Positions 33,009 to 41,493 of a stretch of DNA of 64,000 nucleotides are shown piece after piece. The notes below the pieces were generated by a model that saw only the letters and a program-made list of their open reading frames with translations, was not told where the DNA came from and did not search any database. Made by a program: the position numbers and the translations under genes. Source of the stretch: DUQW01 sp050953805 (lineage in GTDB: Bacteria; Bacillota_I; Bacilli_A; Acholeplasmatales; Acholeplasmataceae); contig JBMNNE010000002.1 of NCBI GenBank assembly GCA_050953805.1, positions 744,001 to 808,000 of the forward strand, given 5' to 3'. How positions within the stretch are numbered: the stretch's first letter is position 1; each line of letters starts with the position of its first letter.

Positions 33009-33037
33009 TATAGCATGTTTTATCTAATTAATCAAGA
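33009..33037 (-). promoter_or_regulatory. Promoter of the structured RNA
   Basis: On the minus strand TTGATT, a 17-base spacer and TATATT precede the 5' end of the candidate RNA; coordinates are within a base or two. Confidence 0.65.
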
Positions 33038-33053
33038 AAGGGCTTTCATTTTG

Positions 33054-33917
33054 TTAAATATTGTTTTTAATAATTGATTTCATCGCTTCTTTTAAGTCAT
33101 CTCGTCTTAAAGCGTATTCAACAATCGCTTTTAAATATCCTTCTTTTGAACCGATATCGTATCTTGTCGCATTTAAATTGTAAGAATATAATTTTGTTTC
33201 TTTCATACTCTCGACAATCGAATCAGTTAATTGAATTTCTCCACCAACACCTTTAGTTTGAGTGGCTAAATATTTAAAGATTTCAGGCTTTAGAATATAT
33301 CTTCCACAACCAGCGATTCTTGATGGTGCGACATCTGGAAGAGGTTTTTCTACAAATCCTTTTAATTCATAAACTGGACCGGTTTGATTAGGTAGCGGAT
33401 CACAAATCCCATACTTAATAGTGTCTTCATCAGGGACAATCATAGTTCCTAAAATATGACCATCATGATGATTAAAAACTTCAATTAATTCTTGAATAGC
33501 TGGCTTGGCGGCACCATAAAACAAATCATCACCTAGTAAGACGGCAAATGGTTCATTTCCAACAAATTCTTTTGCCTGTAAAACGGCGTGACCAAGCCCT
33601 AATTGCTTATCTTGAATCACATATTTTATTTTAATATTTTCAAGTTCTTTAATTAACTTAATAGCTGATAAATTATTTCTTTCTTGTAGGAAATCTTCCA
33701 AGATAAGATTTGGTTTAAAGTAGTTAACAATTTCAGTTTTATGAGGGTTAATGATTAATAATATTTCTTCAATTCCGGCTTCAACAGCTTCTCTTACTAC
33801 ATACTCAATGGCTGGTCGATCAATAATTGGTAGTAACTCTTTTGACATGATTTTCGTAATTGGTAGAAAGCGGGTCCCAAACCCTCCTGCAGGTATAACA
33901 GCTTTTCTAATTTTCAA
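33054..33917 (-). CDS. galU: UTP-glucose-1-phosphate uridylyltransferase
   Basis: Makes UDP-glucose from UTP and glucose-1-phosphate for glycolipids or polysaccharides. The GalU N-terminus KIRKAVIPAGGFGTRFLPITK and the KPLPDVAPS, GVGGEIQLTDSI and TRYDIGSKEGYLKA motifs are all present. The best start is TTG at 33917: the product then begins at the conserved KIRKAV and GAGGTGA is spaced correctly. An ATG at 33965 would add 16 residues not seen in the family. It overlaps the upstream membrane protein gene by 11 bases. Phosphoglucomutase, the supplier of its substrate, is encoded at 41494-43170. Confidence 0.94.
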   Translation of the reverse strand: MKIRKAVIPAGGFGTRFLPITKIMSKELLPIIDRPAIEYVVREAVEAGIEEILLIINPHKTEIVNYFKPNLILEDFLQERNNLSAIKLIKELENIKIKYVIQDKQLGLGHAVLQAKEFVGNEPFAVLLGDDLFYGAAKPAIQELIEVFNHHDGHILGTMIVPDEDTIKYGICDPLPNQTGPVYELKGFVEKPLPDVAPSRIAGCGRYILKPEIFKYLATQTKGVGGEIQLTDSIVESMKETKLYSYNLNATRYDIGSKEGYLKAIVEYALRRDDLKEAMKSIIKNNI

Positions 33918-35376
33918 TATTCTCACCTCGAGTTGCGGCCATAATTCTAATATATTGGCCATCATTAATTAAGACATTTAATAAGACTTCTCTTACTTTA
34001 AAATCAATTAAATAATCAACATTAGCGATTTCAAATTCTACTTTCACTGTAATTACATTTTCTTTAAATGAAATAATATCAACTTGATAATGTTTAATAA
34101 ACTCTCTTAGTCCTTCAGTACTAGTAAAATAAAAATACATTTTAATAATTAATGGTTGATTAATTTCTAAATTTTTCATTAATTTCCCAAATGATACAGC
34201 TCTAGCGACAATGTAATCATCAGTTTTGAAAAAAGTATTTTCAAATATTTCGTGTGTTGGATCAGATTTAATTGAAGTAATTGCATTCGTTTTAAACTTT
34301 TTCTCTAAAAAGTTAGAAAATAATGCTGGAGATCGTAAATGATTTTTATGAAATTGTGTATAGATAATAACACTTTTTCCAGTATCAACATATGCCGTTA
34401 TAAAAAATAATTTAAAGTTAGCATACGATAAGACATCATTCAATTTTTGATGAAAGGATTCAATATCTAAATTTAACTCATACTTTCCAACTAGTGTAAA
34501 GTATTCATTATACATATATGGCTCATATAATAAATTGGCATAAACATAATAGTTATTGTTAGTATCTAAATAATTACTTGAATGATATGTAACGCGTCTC
34601 ATATAAGCATAGGCCTCATAAAGAATCAATATTATTGATAAAACACCAGATAATGAAGCAATAATTACTTTCCAAAGTAAAGCTAAATTAGTCATAAAGG
34701 CTAAAAGTGGCATCGGTAAAAAGATAATTGGAATAATAATATTCTTTAATGAACTAAATCCTTTTTTGTAAAGTATTAAAGCTGAAACAAAAATAGCAAT
34801 AACAATATAAAAAACTAAAATTGATTCAAGCCTTAACTGTTGTAGTTCGTCAACCATCATATTTAATTCCATTAAAGTTAAAAAGATTCCAATACCGGCT
34901 AAAATAAAAGTTGTGATATTAATTGAATTATAATATCTTTTTTTCTTATAAAATTTACGTGCTTGTGGCAAATGAAGATATTCTTTCATTTTGGCACGAT
35001 AATCAAAGATCGGAAAATAACTTCTCTTTACTAACATTTGAAATTCAATTGGATCAGGACTATCTAATTTTTCGGCTAAAGTATTTTCAAAATAACTCAA
35101 TGGATTCATCAGTAAAATGAATGTACCAATAATGACAAAAGCGAAACGATATTTAGTAAAAAAGTACATCAATAAAAATAATCCAGCACCATAAATTAAA
35201 TAAACAAATAGCTTAGATAAGCCGCCAATAAAGTATATAACTAAATAAAAAGTAGAGATAAAAAAAACCAATAAGAAAATAGCGCTCAAACTTTTAGGTA
35301 ACGCTAATCCTAGGATAAATAATGTCAGTGAGACGACGATGAAAATAGTTAATGCAATATAAAATCTCTTCTTCAT
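33907..35376 (-). CDS. Multi-spanning membrane protein with large soluble C-terminal domain, function unknown
   Basis: A 489-residue protein. Four hydrophobic helices lie in residues 1-105 (FYIALTIFIVVSLTLFILGL, LVFFISTFYLVIYFIGGL and others), then a short soluble part, then about four more helices between about 150 and 265. The C-terminal 220 residues are soluble and mixed alpha/beta (TAYVDTGKSVIIYTQFHKNH, YFYFTSTEGLREFIKHYQVD). No catalytic motif was recognised. It is directly upstream of and overlaps galU, so a link to cell-surface glycans is possible but only by position. Confidence 0.8.
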   Translation of the reverse strand: MKKRFYIALTIFIVVSLTLFILGLALPKSLSAIFLLVFFISTFYLVIYFIGGLSKLFVYLIYGAGLFLLMYFFTKYRFAFVIIGTFILLMNPLSYFENTLAEKLDSPDPIEFQMLVKRSYFPIFDYRAKMKEYLHLPQARKFYKKKRYYNSINITTFILAGIGIFLTLMELNMMVDELQQLRLESILVFYIVIAIFVSALILYKKGFSSLKNIIIPIIFLPMPLLAFMTNLALLWKVIIASLSGVLSIILILYEAYAYMRRVTYHSSNYLDTNNNYYVYANLLYEPYMYNEYFTLVGKYELNLDIESFHQKLNDVLSYANFKLFFITAYVDTGKSVIIYTQFHKNHLRSPALFSNFLEKKFKTNAITSIKSDPTHEIFENTFFKTDDYIVARAVSFGKLMKNLEINQPLIIKMYFYFTSTEGLREFIKHYQVDIISFKENVITVKVEFEIANVDYLIDFKVREVLLNVLINDGQYIRIMAATRGENIEN

Positions 35377-35433
35377 ATCCTTATTATACCACTATAGGCG
35401 ATTAGATTTATTTAAATTATTAAATAAATAATA

Positions 35434-35481
35434 AAAAAAGTCCAGAATATCTAATTTTTCAATTAGTTACAGGACTTTTTT
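35434..35481 (-). terminator. Terminator of infC-rpmI-rplT
   Basis: AAAAAAGTCC (35434-35443) pairs with GGACTTTTTT (35472-35481); an inner CTAAT/ATTAG pair shortens the loop. On the minus strand the T-run follows the 3' arm. It lies three bases past the rplT stop. Confidence 0.85.
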
Positions 35482-35483
35482 GA

Positions 35484-36038
35484 TTAATTATTTTCGATTA
35501 ATTCAATCAATTCAGCTTTTTTTAGTGAGCTATATCCTAAAAGATTTTTGTCTTTAGCAATTTCACGTAATTCAGCGACAGTTTTACTTGAGTAATCAAC
35601 TTTTTCAACTTTAGCTGTTTCTACTTTTGTTTGTGGTTTTTCAACTTTAACTTCAGGTTTAACCTCAACTTTTACTGGTGGATTTATAATCGCTTCTTTA
35701 GCGATATTAGTTAAATTAGTAAATGCATTGGCATCATGGACAGCTAAATCAGCTAAGATTTTTCTGTTGATATCAACATTGGCTAATTTTAATCCGTGAA
35801 TTAATTGTGAATATTTCATACCATTTAATTTGCAAGCGGCATTGATTCTAGTAATCCATAATTTTCTAAATTGACGTTTTCTTTGTTTGCGGTCACGATA
35901 TTGATATCTCATTGAACGCATAACTTGTTCATTAGCTGTACGATATAAAGTTCTTTTAGATCCAAAATATCCTTTAGCTTGTTTTAAAACTTTGCGACGA
36001 CGTCTTCTTGTTACTTTTGAATTTTTAACTCTTGGCAT
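35484..36038 (-). CDS. rplT: 50S ribosomal protein L20 with C-terminal Rho-N/SAP-like extension
   Basis: Residues 1-120 are ordinary L20, an early-assembly 23S rRNA-binding protein (MPRVKNSKVTRRRRRKVLKQ, AKGYFGSKRTLYRTANEQVM, KLWITRINAACKLNGMKYSQ). L20 usually ends near residue 118, but this one has 184. A Lys/Val/Glu linker (VKVEVKPEVKVEKPQTKVE) leads to about 35 residues resembling the Rho N-terminal/SAP-like helical motif: KTVAELREIAKDKNLLGYSS then LKKAELIELIEN. Such motifs bind nucleic acid. The frame is continuous with no sign of a frameshift. It is the last gene of infC-rpmI-rplT. Confidence 0.95.
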   Translation of the reverse strand: MPRVKNSKVTRRRRRKVLKQAKGYFGSKRTLYRTANEQVMRSMRYQYRDRKQRKRQFRKLWITRINAACKLNGMKYSQLIHGLKLANVDINRKILADLAVHDANAFTNLTNIAKEAIINPPVKVEVKPEVKVEKPQTKVETAKVEKVDYSSKTVAELREIAKDKNLLGYSSLKKAELIELIENN

Positions 36039-36050
36039 TGCGTCTTCCTC

Positions 36051-36251
36051 CTATTTCATGTTAGAAATAAGTGTTTTAATACGTTTCTCGTCTGACGGAT
36101 GAACACTTGTTTCTTTCCTTAATTGTCTAATTTGTTTTTGTGATTTTGATGCTGATAAGTGTCCTCGATAAGCGTGAGAACGTCTTAATTTTCCAGTACC
36201 AGTAATCTTAATTCTTTTTTTAAGTCCACTGTGGGTTTTTTGCTTTGGCAT
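36051..36251 (-). CDS. rpmI: 50S ribosomal protein L35
   Basis: Small basic large-subunit protein of 66 residues. MPKQKTHSGLKKRIKITGTG and KLRRSHAYRGHLSASKSQKQ are typical. It lies between infC and rplT, the standard order, 12 bases upstream of rplT. Confidence 0.97.
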   Translation of the reverse strand: MPKQKTHSGLKKRIKITGTGKLRRSHAYRGHLSASKSQKQIRQLRKETSVHPSDEKRIKTLISNMK

Positions 36252-36266
36252 AGTAATCTTCTCCTT

Positions 36267-36800
36267 TTATTTTTGCGTATTTGGTGCTAAAATGGCAATC
36301 ATATTACGACCTTCCATTTTAGGTTGAGATTCGACAATAATAGTTTCTCCTAGTTCGTCGATAAATTTTTGCATCGTTTCCATACCAATTTCTGTATGAG
36401 CCAACATACGTCCATAGAAACGAATTGATAGCTTAACCTTATCGCCATCTTTAATAAATCTTTGTGCATGCTTTAATTTAGTATTAAAATCATGAACGTC
36501 AATCGTTGGGCTTAATCTAATTTCTTTTAAATTAACTACTACTTGATTTCTTCTAATTTCCTTTAATCTTTTTTGTTGATCAAAACGAAATTTAGAGTAG
36601 TCCATAATTTTAGCGACTAAAGGGTCACTTTGAGCAGCGACAACAACTAAATCTAATCCAGCATCATAAGCTTCTTGTAATGCTTTATCACGAGACATAA
36701 CGCCTTTGTTGTTGCCATTTTCATCAATTAATAAGACATTACCCTTAGGGATGTCCTCATTAACTAATTCATTGCTTTTTCCTTTTGTTGGTCTTCTAAT
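36267..36800 (-). CDS. infC: Translation initiation factor IF-3 with probable ATT (AUU) start
   Basis: IF-3 binds 30S subunits and checks the start codon. The N-domain (LVNEDIPKGNVLLIDENGNNKG), linker and C-domain (LKEIRLSPTIDVHDFNTKLKHA split as LKEIRLSPTI and DVHDFNTKLKHA; KVKLSIRFYGRM) are clear. The start is most likely ATT at 36800: GGAGGTG is six bases upstream, and IF-3 in many bacteria uses AUU for autoregulation. A TTG in frame at 36815 overlaps the ribosome site and is not likely. From ATT the product has 177 residues beginning at RRPTKGKSNELVNED. A structured leader precedes it. Confidence 0.95.
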   Translation of the reverse strand: MRRPTKGKSNELVNEDIPKGNVLLIDENGNNKGVMSRDKALQEAYDAGLDLVVVAAQSDPLVAKIMDYSKFRFDQQKRLKEIRRNQVVVNLKEIRLSPTIDVHDFNTKLKHAQRFIKDGDKVKLSIRFYGRMLAHTEIGMETMQKFIDELGETIIVESQPKMEGRNMIAILAPNTQK

Positions 36801-36819
36801 AAAATTCACCTCCAAATAA

Positions 36820-36953
36820 TTTTATTATAAAGAAAAAGGGCATAATTGCCCCCAAATAAAAGTCATAACACTTAGTTTATAATCATCCAGTGACTTTTAT
36901 ACCCATTGACCAAATCAATCGGGTGAGAGGCTCCTCTTCTTTCCACGCTTATT
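36820..36953 (-). promoter_or_regulatory. Structured leader of infC-rpmI-rplT (L20-leader-like attenuator)
   Basis: Between the promoter and infC the minus-strand RNA can form a long stem (AAAAGTCA with TGACTTTT) and, directly afterward, an intrinsic terminator (GGGCA-ATTA-TGCCC followed by TTTTTC). GCGTGG and GAGGAGCCTCTCACCC near the 5' end can form a further element. Firmicute infC leaders are known to be feedback-regulated by L20; membership in that Rfam family was not tested. Confidence 0.65.
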
Positions 36954-36982
36954 ATTATAAACTATAATAGATTTATTTGCAA
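36954..36982 (-). promoter_or_regulatory. Promoter of infC-rpmI-rplT
   Basis: On the minus strand -35 TTGCAA (36977-36982), 17-bp spacer, -10 TATAAT (36954-36959). Confidence 0.75.
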
Positions 36983-37026
36983 ATAATATAATTTTTATAT
37001 TATAACTATGACTATCTTATTTTTAA

Positions 37027-37347
37027 TTATTCTTCGACTAATTCTTCAAAATGAACAAATTGCATCATTCTGCGATAGGTCCAAGCCATCATGAATAAGG
37101 TTGCAATTCCGAAAGTAACTATTGATAAAAGGATTAAGATATAGACGGTTTCCATTAAATCTTTTCCTTCACCATCAAATCTTAATTTCTTACCATCGAC
37201 AATTACTTGATCGAAATACCATTTTAAATACCATGATAGTAACCAAGGTGTTGCAATAAACAATGTAATAGCTACACCAAAACTAAGAACGAAAGTTCTC
37301 CAAATTAAATTCCAATTTGAACCAATAAATGTTGATTTCTTTTCCAT
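37027..37347 (-). CDS. Small two-helix membrane protein, function unknown
   Basis: A 106-residue protein with two hydrophobic helices: about 11-35 (WRTFVLSFGVAITLFIATPWLLSWYL) and about 67-90 (VYILILLSIVTFGIATLFMMAW). The ~30 residues between them are charged and would lie outside; both ends would lie inside. AAAGGAG stands before the ATG. It appears to stand alone, with more than 100 bases on both sides. I do not recognise a family. Confidence 0.8.
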   Translation of the reverse strand: MEKKSTFIGSNWNLIWRTFVLSFGVAITLFIATPWLLSWYLKWYFDQVIVDGKKLRFDGEGKDLMETVYILILLSIVTFGIATLFMMAWTYRRMMQFVHFEELVEE

Positions 37348-37479
37348 ATTTATACTCCTTTAAATATTTTTTATCATGGAAATTATCTTCCGTATAAAGT
37401 TTATAATAAAGAAGATATTCAGTCAATGAAATCAGCCAAATAAGGATGAATCACTTAAATTATGTAAATATTTCCATTT

Positions 37480-38160
37480 TCATACATTTTCATTTAAAAA
37501 GACTAGAAAATATAAATAAATTAAGAGTATTATGTAAACTGTTAAATAATGATATCCTAATTCATATTCAAAAATTTTAGAACTTGATAAAGGAATCAGA
37601 TAACTAAAAAATAAAATGTTAGTATCTTCTTGAATAAAATTAATAATTATTAGCAAAATTAACAATAAAAAACTTAAAGGTTTGCGGTTATCTCGAACGA
37701 AAATCAATAAGATAAGAGTAATGATAAAATAATCAGGAATCAATTTTAGAAACTTATTAAAATATTTTAGATCAAATTGATAATAATGAGTAATTAAAGA
37801 GGGAATTAAAATAATTATTGAGTAAATGATAACAATTAACCAACTAATAATTATTAAATAAAATATCAATTTGTAAAATGATATTTTTCCCCGATTAAAA
37901 TATGCTATCAATGGTTTAATAAAATCTGCATCGTGTTCAATTAAAATTAGTGATATTGAAAACATTAAAATATAACGAATAATCATTAACATTTGTTCAT
38001 AATATTCTTCATTATAGTGATTCATGTTTAAATACATCTCACTTTGAGAAGTTTGTGGATTAGCCACAATAATTGATAAAACAGAAACTAAAATTAAGAT
38101 GATAATAATTAATATTCTCATCTTTTTGTTAAAAAAATGGGCAAAAAAGTATTGAATCAT
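37480..38160 (-). CDS. Putative ABC exporter permease (ABC-2-like)
   Basis: A 226-residue, very hydrophobic protein with about six membrane helices (ILIIIILILVSVLSIIVA, YILMFSISLILIEHDADF, LIIISWLIVIIYSIIILIPS, others). Its ATG overlaps the stop of the ATPase gene by four bases, so it is almost surely the membrane part of that transporter. The size and topology fit a small ABC-2-type permease half. It is the last of four overlapping genes. Substrate and direction are not determined; export is the usual role of such pairs. Confidence 0.75.
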   Translation of the reverse strand: MIQYFFAHFFNKKMRILIIIILILVSVLSIIVANPQTSQSEMYLNMNHYNEEYYEQMLMIIRYILMFSISLILIEHDADFIKPLIAYFNRGKISFYKLIFYLIIISWLIVIIYSIIILIPSLITHYYQFDLKYFNKFLKLIPDYFIITLILLIFVRDNRKPLSFLLLILLIIINFIQEDTNILFFSYLIPLSSSKIFEYELGYHYLTVYIILLIYLYFLVFLNENV

Positions 38161-38714
38161 AAAGCTAAATGATAAGTAGATAAATCCTTAAAGACATTAG
38201 GATTATGAGTTGAGATGATAATTGATTTTCCATCTTTTAATAATTGTTTGATAATTTCTTTTAAAATATTAGAAGTTTTTTCATCAAGTCCAGATAGTGG
38301 TTCATCTAAAATAATTAAATCACTTGTTCCAATTAATGAACTAGCAATAGCAACCTTTTGATAGTTACCTTTTGAGAGATGCCCAATTTTCTTATAAACC
38401 GGAATATTTAAGTCGGTTAATAATTTTAAATCTAATTCAACTTTTTTTAACCGACTTATTACAAATAAATATTCATAAGCAGTTTGAAAATAAGGTAAAC
38501 TAGTTTTTTCCGGTAAATAGTTGAAATTAATTTTTTTAAATGTTATTATTTCGCCAACATCAGGTTCAATAAATCCCAAGATCAATTTAAGAAGTGTCGT
38601 TTTACCACTACCATTAGATCCTGTAATTAAAAGTAATTCATGTTTATTGATAGTTAAATTGAATTTAACTTTTAAATAGTATTTAGAAACATCAATTAAT
38701 TCAATCAGCTTCAT
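38157..38714 (-). CDS. ABC transporter ATPase (short, exporter type)
   Basis: A 185-residue ATPase. Walker A is GSNGSGKTTLLKL, the signature is LSKGNYQKVAIASSLI, Walker B is LIILDEPLSGLD and the H-loop is STHNP. It is shorter than the usual 220-250 residues because the part after the H-loop is almost absent. It overlaps the upstream gene by 14 bases and the permease by four. With the secreted protein and the anchored protein it forms one tight unit. Confidence 0.9.
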   Translation of the reverse strand: MKLIELIDVSKYYLKVKFNLTINKHELLLITGSNGSGKTTLLKLILGFIEPDVGEIITFKKINFNYLPEKTSLPYFQTAYEYLFVISRLKKVELDLKLLTDLNIPVYKKIGHLSKGNYQKVAIASSLIGTSDLIILDEPLSGLDEKTSNILKEIIKQLLKDGKSIIISTHNPNVFKDLSTYHLAL

Positions 38715-39501
38715 ATAGGTTACATAATTCGCTACTTATTTCTAATATTTGATAATCATTAAAAAATAAGAAATTATCAATAACTTGGAGTCCAGTTGTT
38801 CCATTTTTAGTTATTATCAAAATTATTGGAGCATGAAATAAAGCTTTTTTGGCAAAAGGAATATATATAATAATTTCATTTTGATTAGCTTCATAATTTA
38901 AATTATTATCACCATCAAGTGAAACTGATTCAATAACTGTATTAGAAAGATTATCGGTTTCTATAATTATTTTGTTTAACCTAGGAAATTCATTTCCTTC
39001 TTGTTTATATCCATATAAACTAGAAATTTTTATTAAATTTTCAAAACCAACATTGGGATAATATAAAAATTTAAATTTCCCGATTGATAATAAATATTCT
39101 TTGCCATCAACGAGTTGAATTTCTAAAAAGGCTTCATTAATTAGTAAATTGGTTTCTAATCTTGGCATTTTAAAGTGATAATTATAACAATAATAATCAT
39201 CACCAATATATTTTTCTTCATGAGAATAGTTAATTTCAAGCAATTCTAATTCAAAACGATTAGTATTATCTTCGTTAACCAAAAAGGTATAGTTAATATT
39301 ATCTAAAAAGTGAGTTTTATGTTTTCTTTTATTAGAATATATTTTAATAGTAACTATTTTACTATCGGTATAAACATAATTATATTCAGTTTCGACTGTT
39401 AATAATTTGGCGGATACTTTAGGTTTATTAGTTAAAATAATAGCAATAATCGTGCCAATGATAATAAAACCAGAAATGATAAATAAGATCTTTTGGGTCA
39501 T
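38701..39501 (-). CDS. Membrane-anchored extracytoplasmic protein of the ABC cassette, unknown
   Basis: A 266-residue protein with one N-terminal helix (ILFIISGFIIIGTIIAIILT) and a beta-rich outer domain (KLLTVETEYNYVYTDSKIVT, DGKEYLLSIGKFKFLYYP). No catalytic motif and no homologue recognised. Both ends overlap neighbours in the four-gene unit. A role as accessory or immunity-like partner of the secreted protein is a guess. Confidence 0.75.
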   Translation of the reverse strand: MTQKILFIISGFIIIGTIIAIILTNKPKVSAKLLTVETEYNYVYTDSKIVTIKIYSNKRKHKTHFLDNINYTFLVNEDNTNRFELELLEINYSHEEKYIGDDYYCYNYHFKMPRLETNLLINEAFLEIQLVDGKEYLLSIGKFKFLYYPNVGFENLIKISSLYGYKQEGNEFPRLNKIIIETDNLSNTVIESVSLDGDNNLNYEANQNEIIIYIPFAKKALFHAPIILIITKNGTTGLQVIDNFLFFNDYQILEISSELCNLYEAD

Positions 39502-40127
39502 ATTCTCTTTTTCTCCATTCGATAAAACAAACTAGTAACATTTAAATATTCGTAACCTCCAGTATGAGTTCTAATCCAAAGGATATACCGAGAAGCGACT
39601 CCATTAGTAATTCTTCCATTTCCCTTTATGTAAATATCTAATTGCGTCATTGGATCAACTGAAATTTTAGTTGACATTGATTCACTTTGGCTAATAGTAA
39701 TCGTGGCGTCCGCTTTGATGTTTAATTTTTTTCCTAAGCCAAGTTTAAAATCTTTAATCGTTCCACTAACACTAGCTTCAATGCCATCAGTTGATCCAAT
39801 TGCATATTTTTGAGTTACTTCTTTTTTAATTGTTTTATCCAAAACGATTGGCGTAGTTCCGGTATTACGAATTGAAGTTAGGGTTGTCTTTGTAAAATTA
39901 ACTTTCTCACTTTTAACCAAATCATAAGTTTGCCACCCAGCAAAACGTCTTTTACTTACTTTTGGATAATATTGTTTTAAGTCATCTCTAGAATATTGAC
40001 TTAAAAATTTCATTTTTGGATTTTCAAAAGTAATTTCTTGATAATTATTAATTAATCCAGCACTAACAAAATGTTTAATATTAATCAAACCTAAAAATAA
40101 AATAAAGACAATAATAATCTTTTTCAT
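39498..40127 (-). CDS. Secreted beta-rich protein of the ABC cassette; possibly aerolysin/ETX-like
   Basis: A 209-residue protein with a type I signal peptide (KKIIIVFILFLGLINIKHFVSA, cleaved after about residue 23). Residues about 85-190 alternate polar and hydrophobic residues with many Thr/Ser: TSIRNTGTTPIVLDKTIKKE, IEASVSGTIKDFKLGLGKKL, ADATITISQSESMSTKISVD. This is reminiscent of the beta-hairpin region of aerolysin/ETX-MTX2 pore-forming proteins, but I would not call homology by eye. There is no cysteine. It is the first gene of the unit; AGGGAGG precedes its ATG. Confidence 0.75.
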   Translation of the reverse strand: MKKIIIVFILFLGLINIKHFVSAGLINNYQEITFENPKMKFLSQYSRDDLKQYYPKVSKRRFAGWQTYDLVKSEKVNFTKTTLTSIRNTGTTPIVLDKTIKKEVTQKYAIGSTDGIEASVSGTIKDFKLGLGKKLNIKADATITISQSESMSTKISVDPMTQLDIYIKGNGRITNGVASRYILWIRTHTGGYEYLNVTSLFYRMEKKRI

Positions 40128-40194
40128 ATATAATCCTCCCTTTATTTAATATTAGAAAGATTAGATTTGAATTACTTTATTATTGATGGTTGAT

Positions 40195-40227
40195 ATAATA
40201 AAAAAGCGCGATTGAGATTTCGCGCTT
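40195..40227 (-). terminator. Terminator of the aminopeptidase operon
   Basis: On the minus strand AAGCGCGA/TCGCGCTT (40204-40211 with 40220-40227) with an 8-base loop is followed by TTTTATT. It lies 17 bases past the pepP-like stop. Confidence 0.9.
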
Positions 40228-40243
40228 AATTAATAGATTTAAA

Positions 40244-41479
40244 TCATTTATTCATAAATTTTTCAATATCTTCAATTTCTTTAATAATATCTTTTGATAA
40301 GTTAAGTGAACCGGATTCGGTAATTAGGACATTATCTTCAATTCTAATACCTATTCCTTCTTCAGCAATATATAAACCAGGTTCAACTGTAACAACCATT
40401 CCTGGTTGTAGAGGAACTTCATAATTACCACAATCGTGCACATCAAGTCCTAAAAAATGACCGATTGAGTGATAATAGTATTTTCTAAATTCTTCATCAC
40501 TTGAAATTAAGCCTAATTGATATAGTCCTTCAATTAAAATCTTGTTGGCAAAATCATTAAACTCTTTCCAAGTTACTCCAGGTTTTAACATGTTAATGGT
40601 TTCTTTATTGGCTTTTAAAACAATTTCATAAACTTCTTTTTGTCGATTAGTGAATTTACCACTAACAGGGTAAGTTCTTGAAATATCTGAAGCATAGTGA
40701 TTGTGGTAAACCCCCAAATCAAACAACATTAAATCGTTATGATTAATCTTAGAATCATTATCAACATAATGGAGAATCGTAGCATTTTTGCCACTGGCCG
40801 CAATCGTTTTAAATGACTCCTGTTTATTAGCTAAGTTAAGAGTGTGTAAGTAGTGAGCTACCATTTGGTATTCATATAGTCCACCTTTTAAATGTTTCAT
40901 CACGTTATTTAGAGCTTCGTTAGTTGTCTTTATTGCCTCTTTGATATTGGTAATCTCTAAATCATCTTTAATCATTCTTAGTTGTGATATTTCAAAATTA
41001 ATGTTATTGACATTTAAGTATGGATGAGTATTTTTAATTTTATTTAAAAATTCATATGAAGTTGAATTTAGGTTGTTGGATTCCATGTCAAGATAGAGTT
41101 TATCAAGTTTACCAAAAGTATTACCCCTAGCACTTGTTGTTACGCGCGATAAAAAATCTTCTAATGTATCAATATTTCTTACTTCATCAACCTTAGAAAT
41201 AAGTTTTACATCTTCAATTGATATAAGTTCTCCATCCCAAAGTGCTCTTTCAGGAGTTCTAAATTCTTTAAAGATAATTGGTTTAGTTTCTTTATTGCCT
41301 TTGATGATGACTAAAGCCATATTAGGTTCTTTTAAATGAGTTAAATAATAAAAATTGTTATTGACGAAAAAGTCATAGTGCTGATCAGCGGTTTTAACTT
41401 TTGGTCGTCCTGAAAAAAGTATTGTAATACTCTTATCTTCTAGTTTTTCAATTAATTTTTGACGTCTGATTACAATCAC
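40244..41479 (-). CDS. Xaa-Pro aminopeptidase (M24 family)
   Basis: Metallopeptidase of 411 residues that removes an N-terminal residue ahead of proline. An N-terminal creatinase-like domain (residues 1-150) is followed by the pita-bread domain with its five metal ligands: Asp in LFDLGVYH, Asp in ASDISRTY, His in HSIGHFLGLDVHD, Glu in VEPGLYI and Glu in IRIEDNV. GTG is the likely start: AAGGAG is about ten bases upstream and the protein begins VIVIRRQKL. Dipeptidase (PepQ) is a less likely alternative. It follows the phosphoglucomutase gene by 14 bases. Confidence 0.9.
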   Translation of the reverse strand: MIVIRRQKLIEKLEDKSITILFSGRPKVKTADQHYDFFVNNNFYYLTHLKEPNMALVIIKGNKETKPIIFKEFRTPERALWDGELISIEDVKLISKVDEVRNIDTLEDFLSRVTTSARGNTFGKLDKLYLDMESNNLNSTSYEFLNKIKNTHPYLNVNNINFEISQLRMIKDDLEITNIKEAIKTTNEALNNVMKHLKGGLYEYQMVAHYLHTLNLANKQESFKTIAASGKNATILHYVDNDSKINHNDLMLFDLGVYHNHYASDISRTYPVSGKFTNRQKEVYEIVLKANKETINMLKPGVTWKEFNDFANKILIEGLYQLGLISSDEEFRKYYYHSIGHFLGLDVHDCGNYEVPLQPGMVVTVEPGLYIAEEGIGIRIEDNVLITESGSLNLSKDIIKEIEDIEKFMNK

Positions 41480-41493
41480 TTTTTCAACACTCC

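Noticed and set aside
40244..41479. Creatinase or PepQ-type dipeptidase for the M24 gene
   Set aside because: N-terminal domain and motif order fit Xaa-Pro aminopeptidase best, though the dipeptidase alternative is not excluded.
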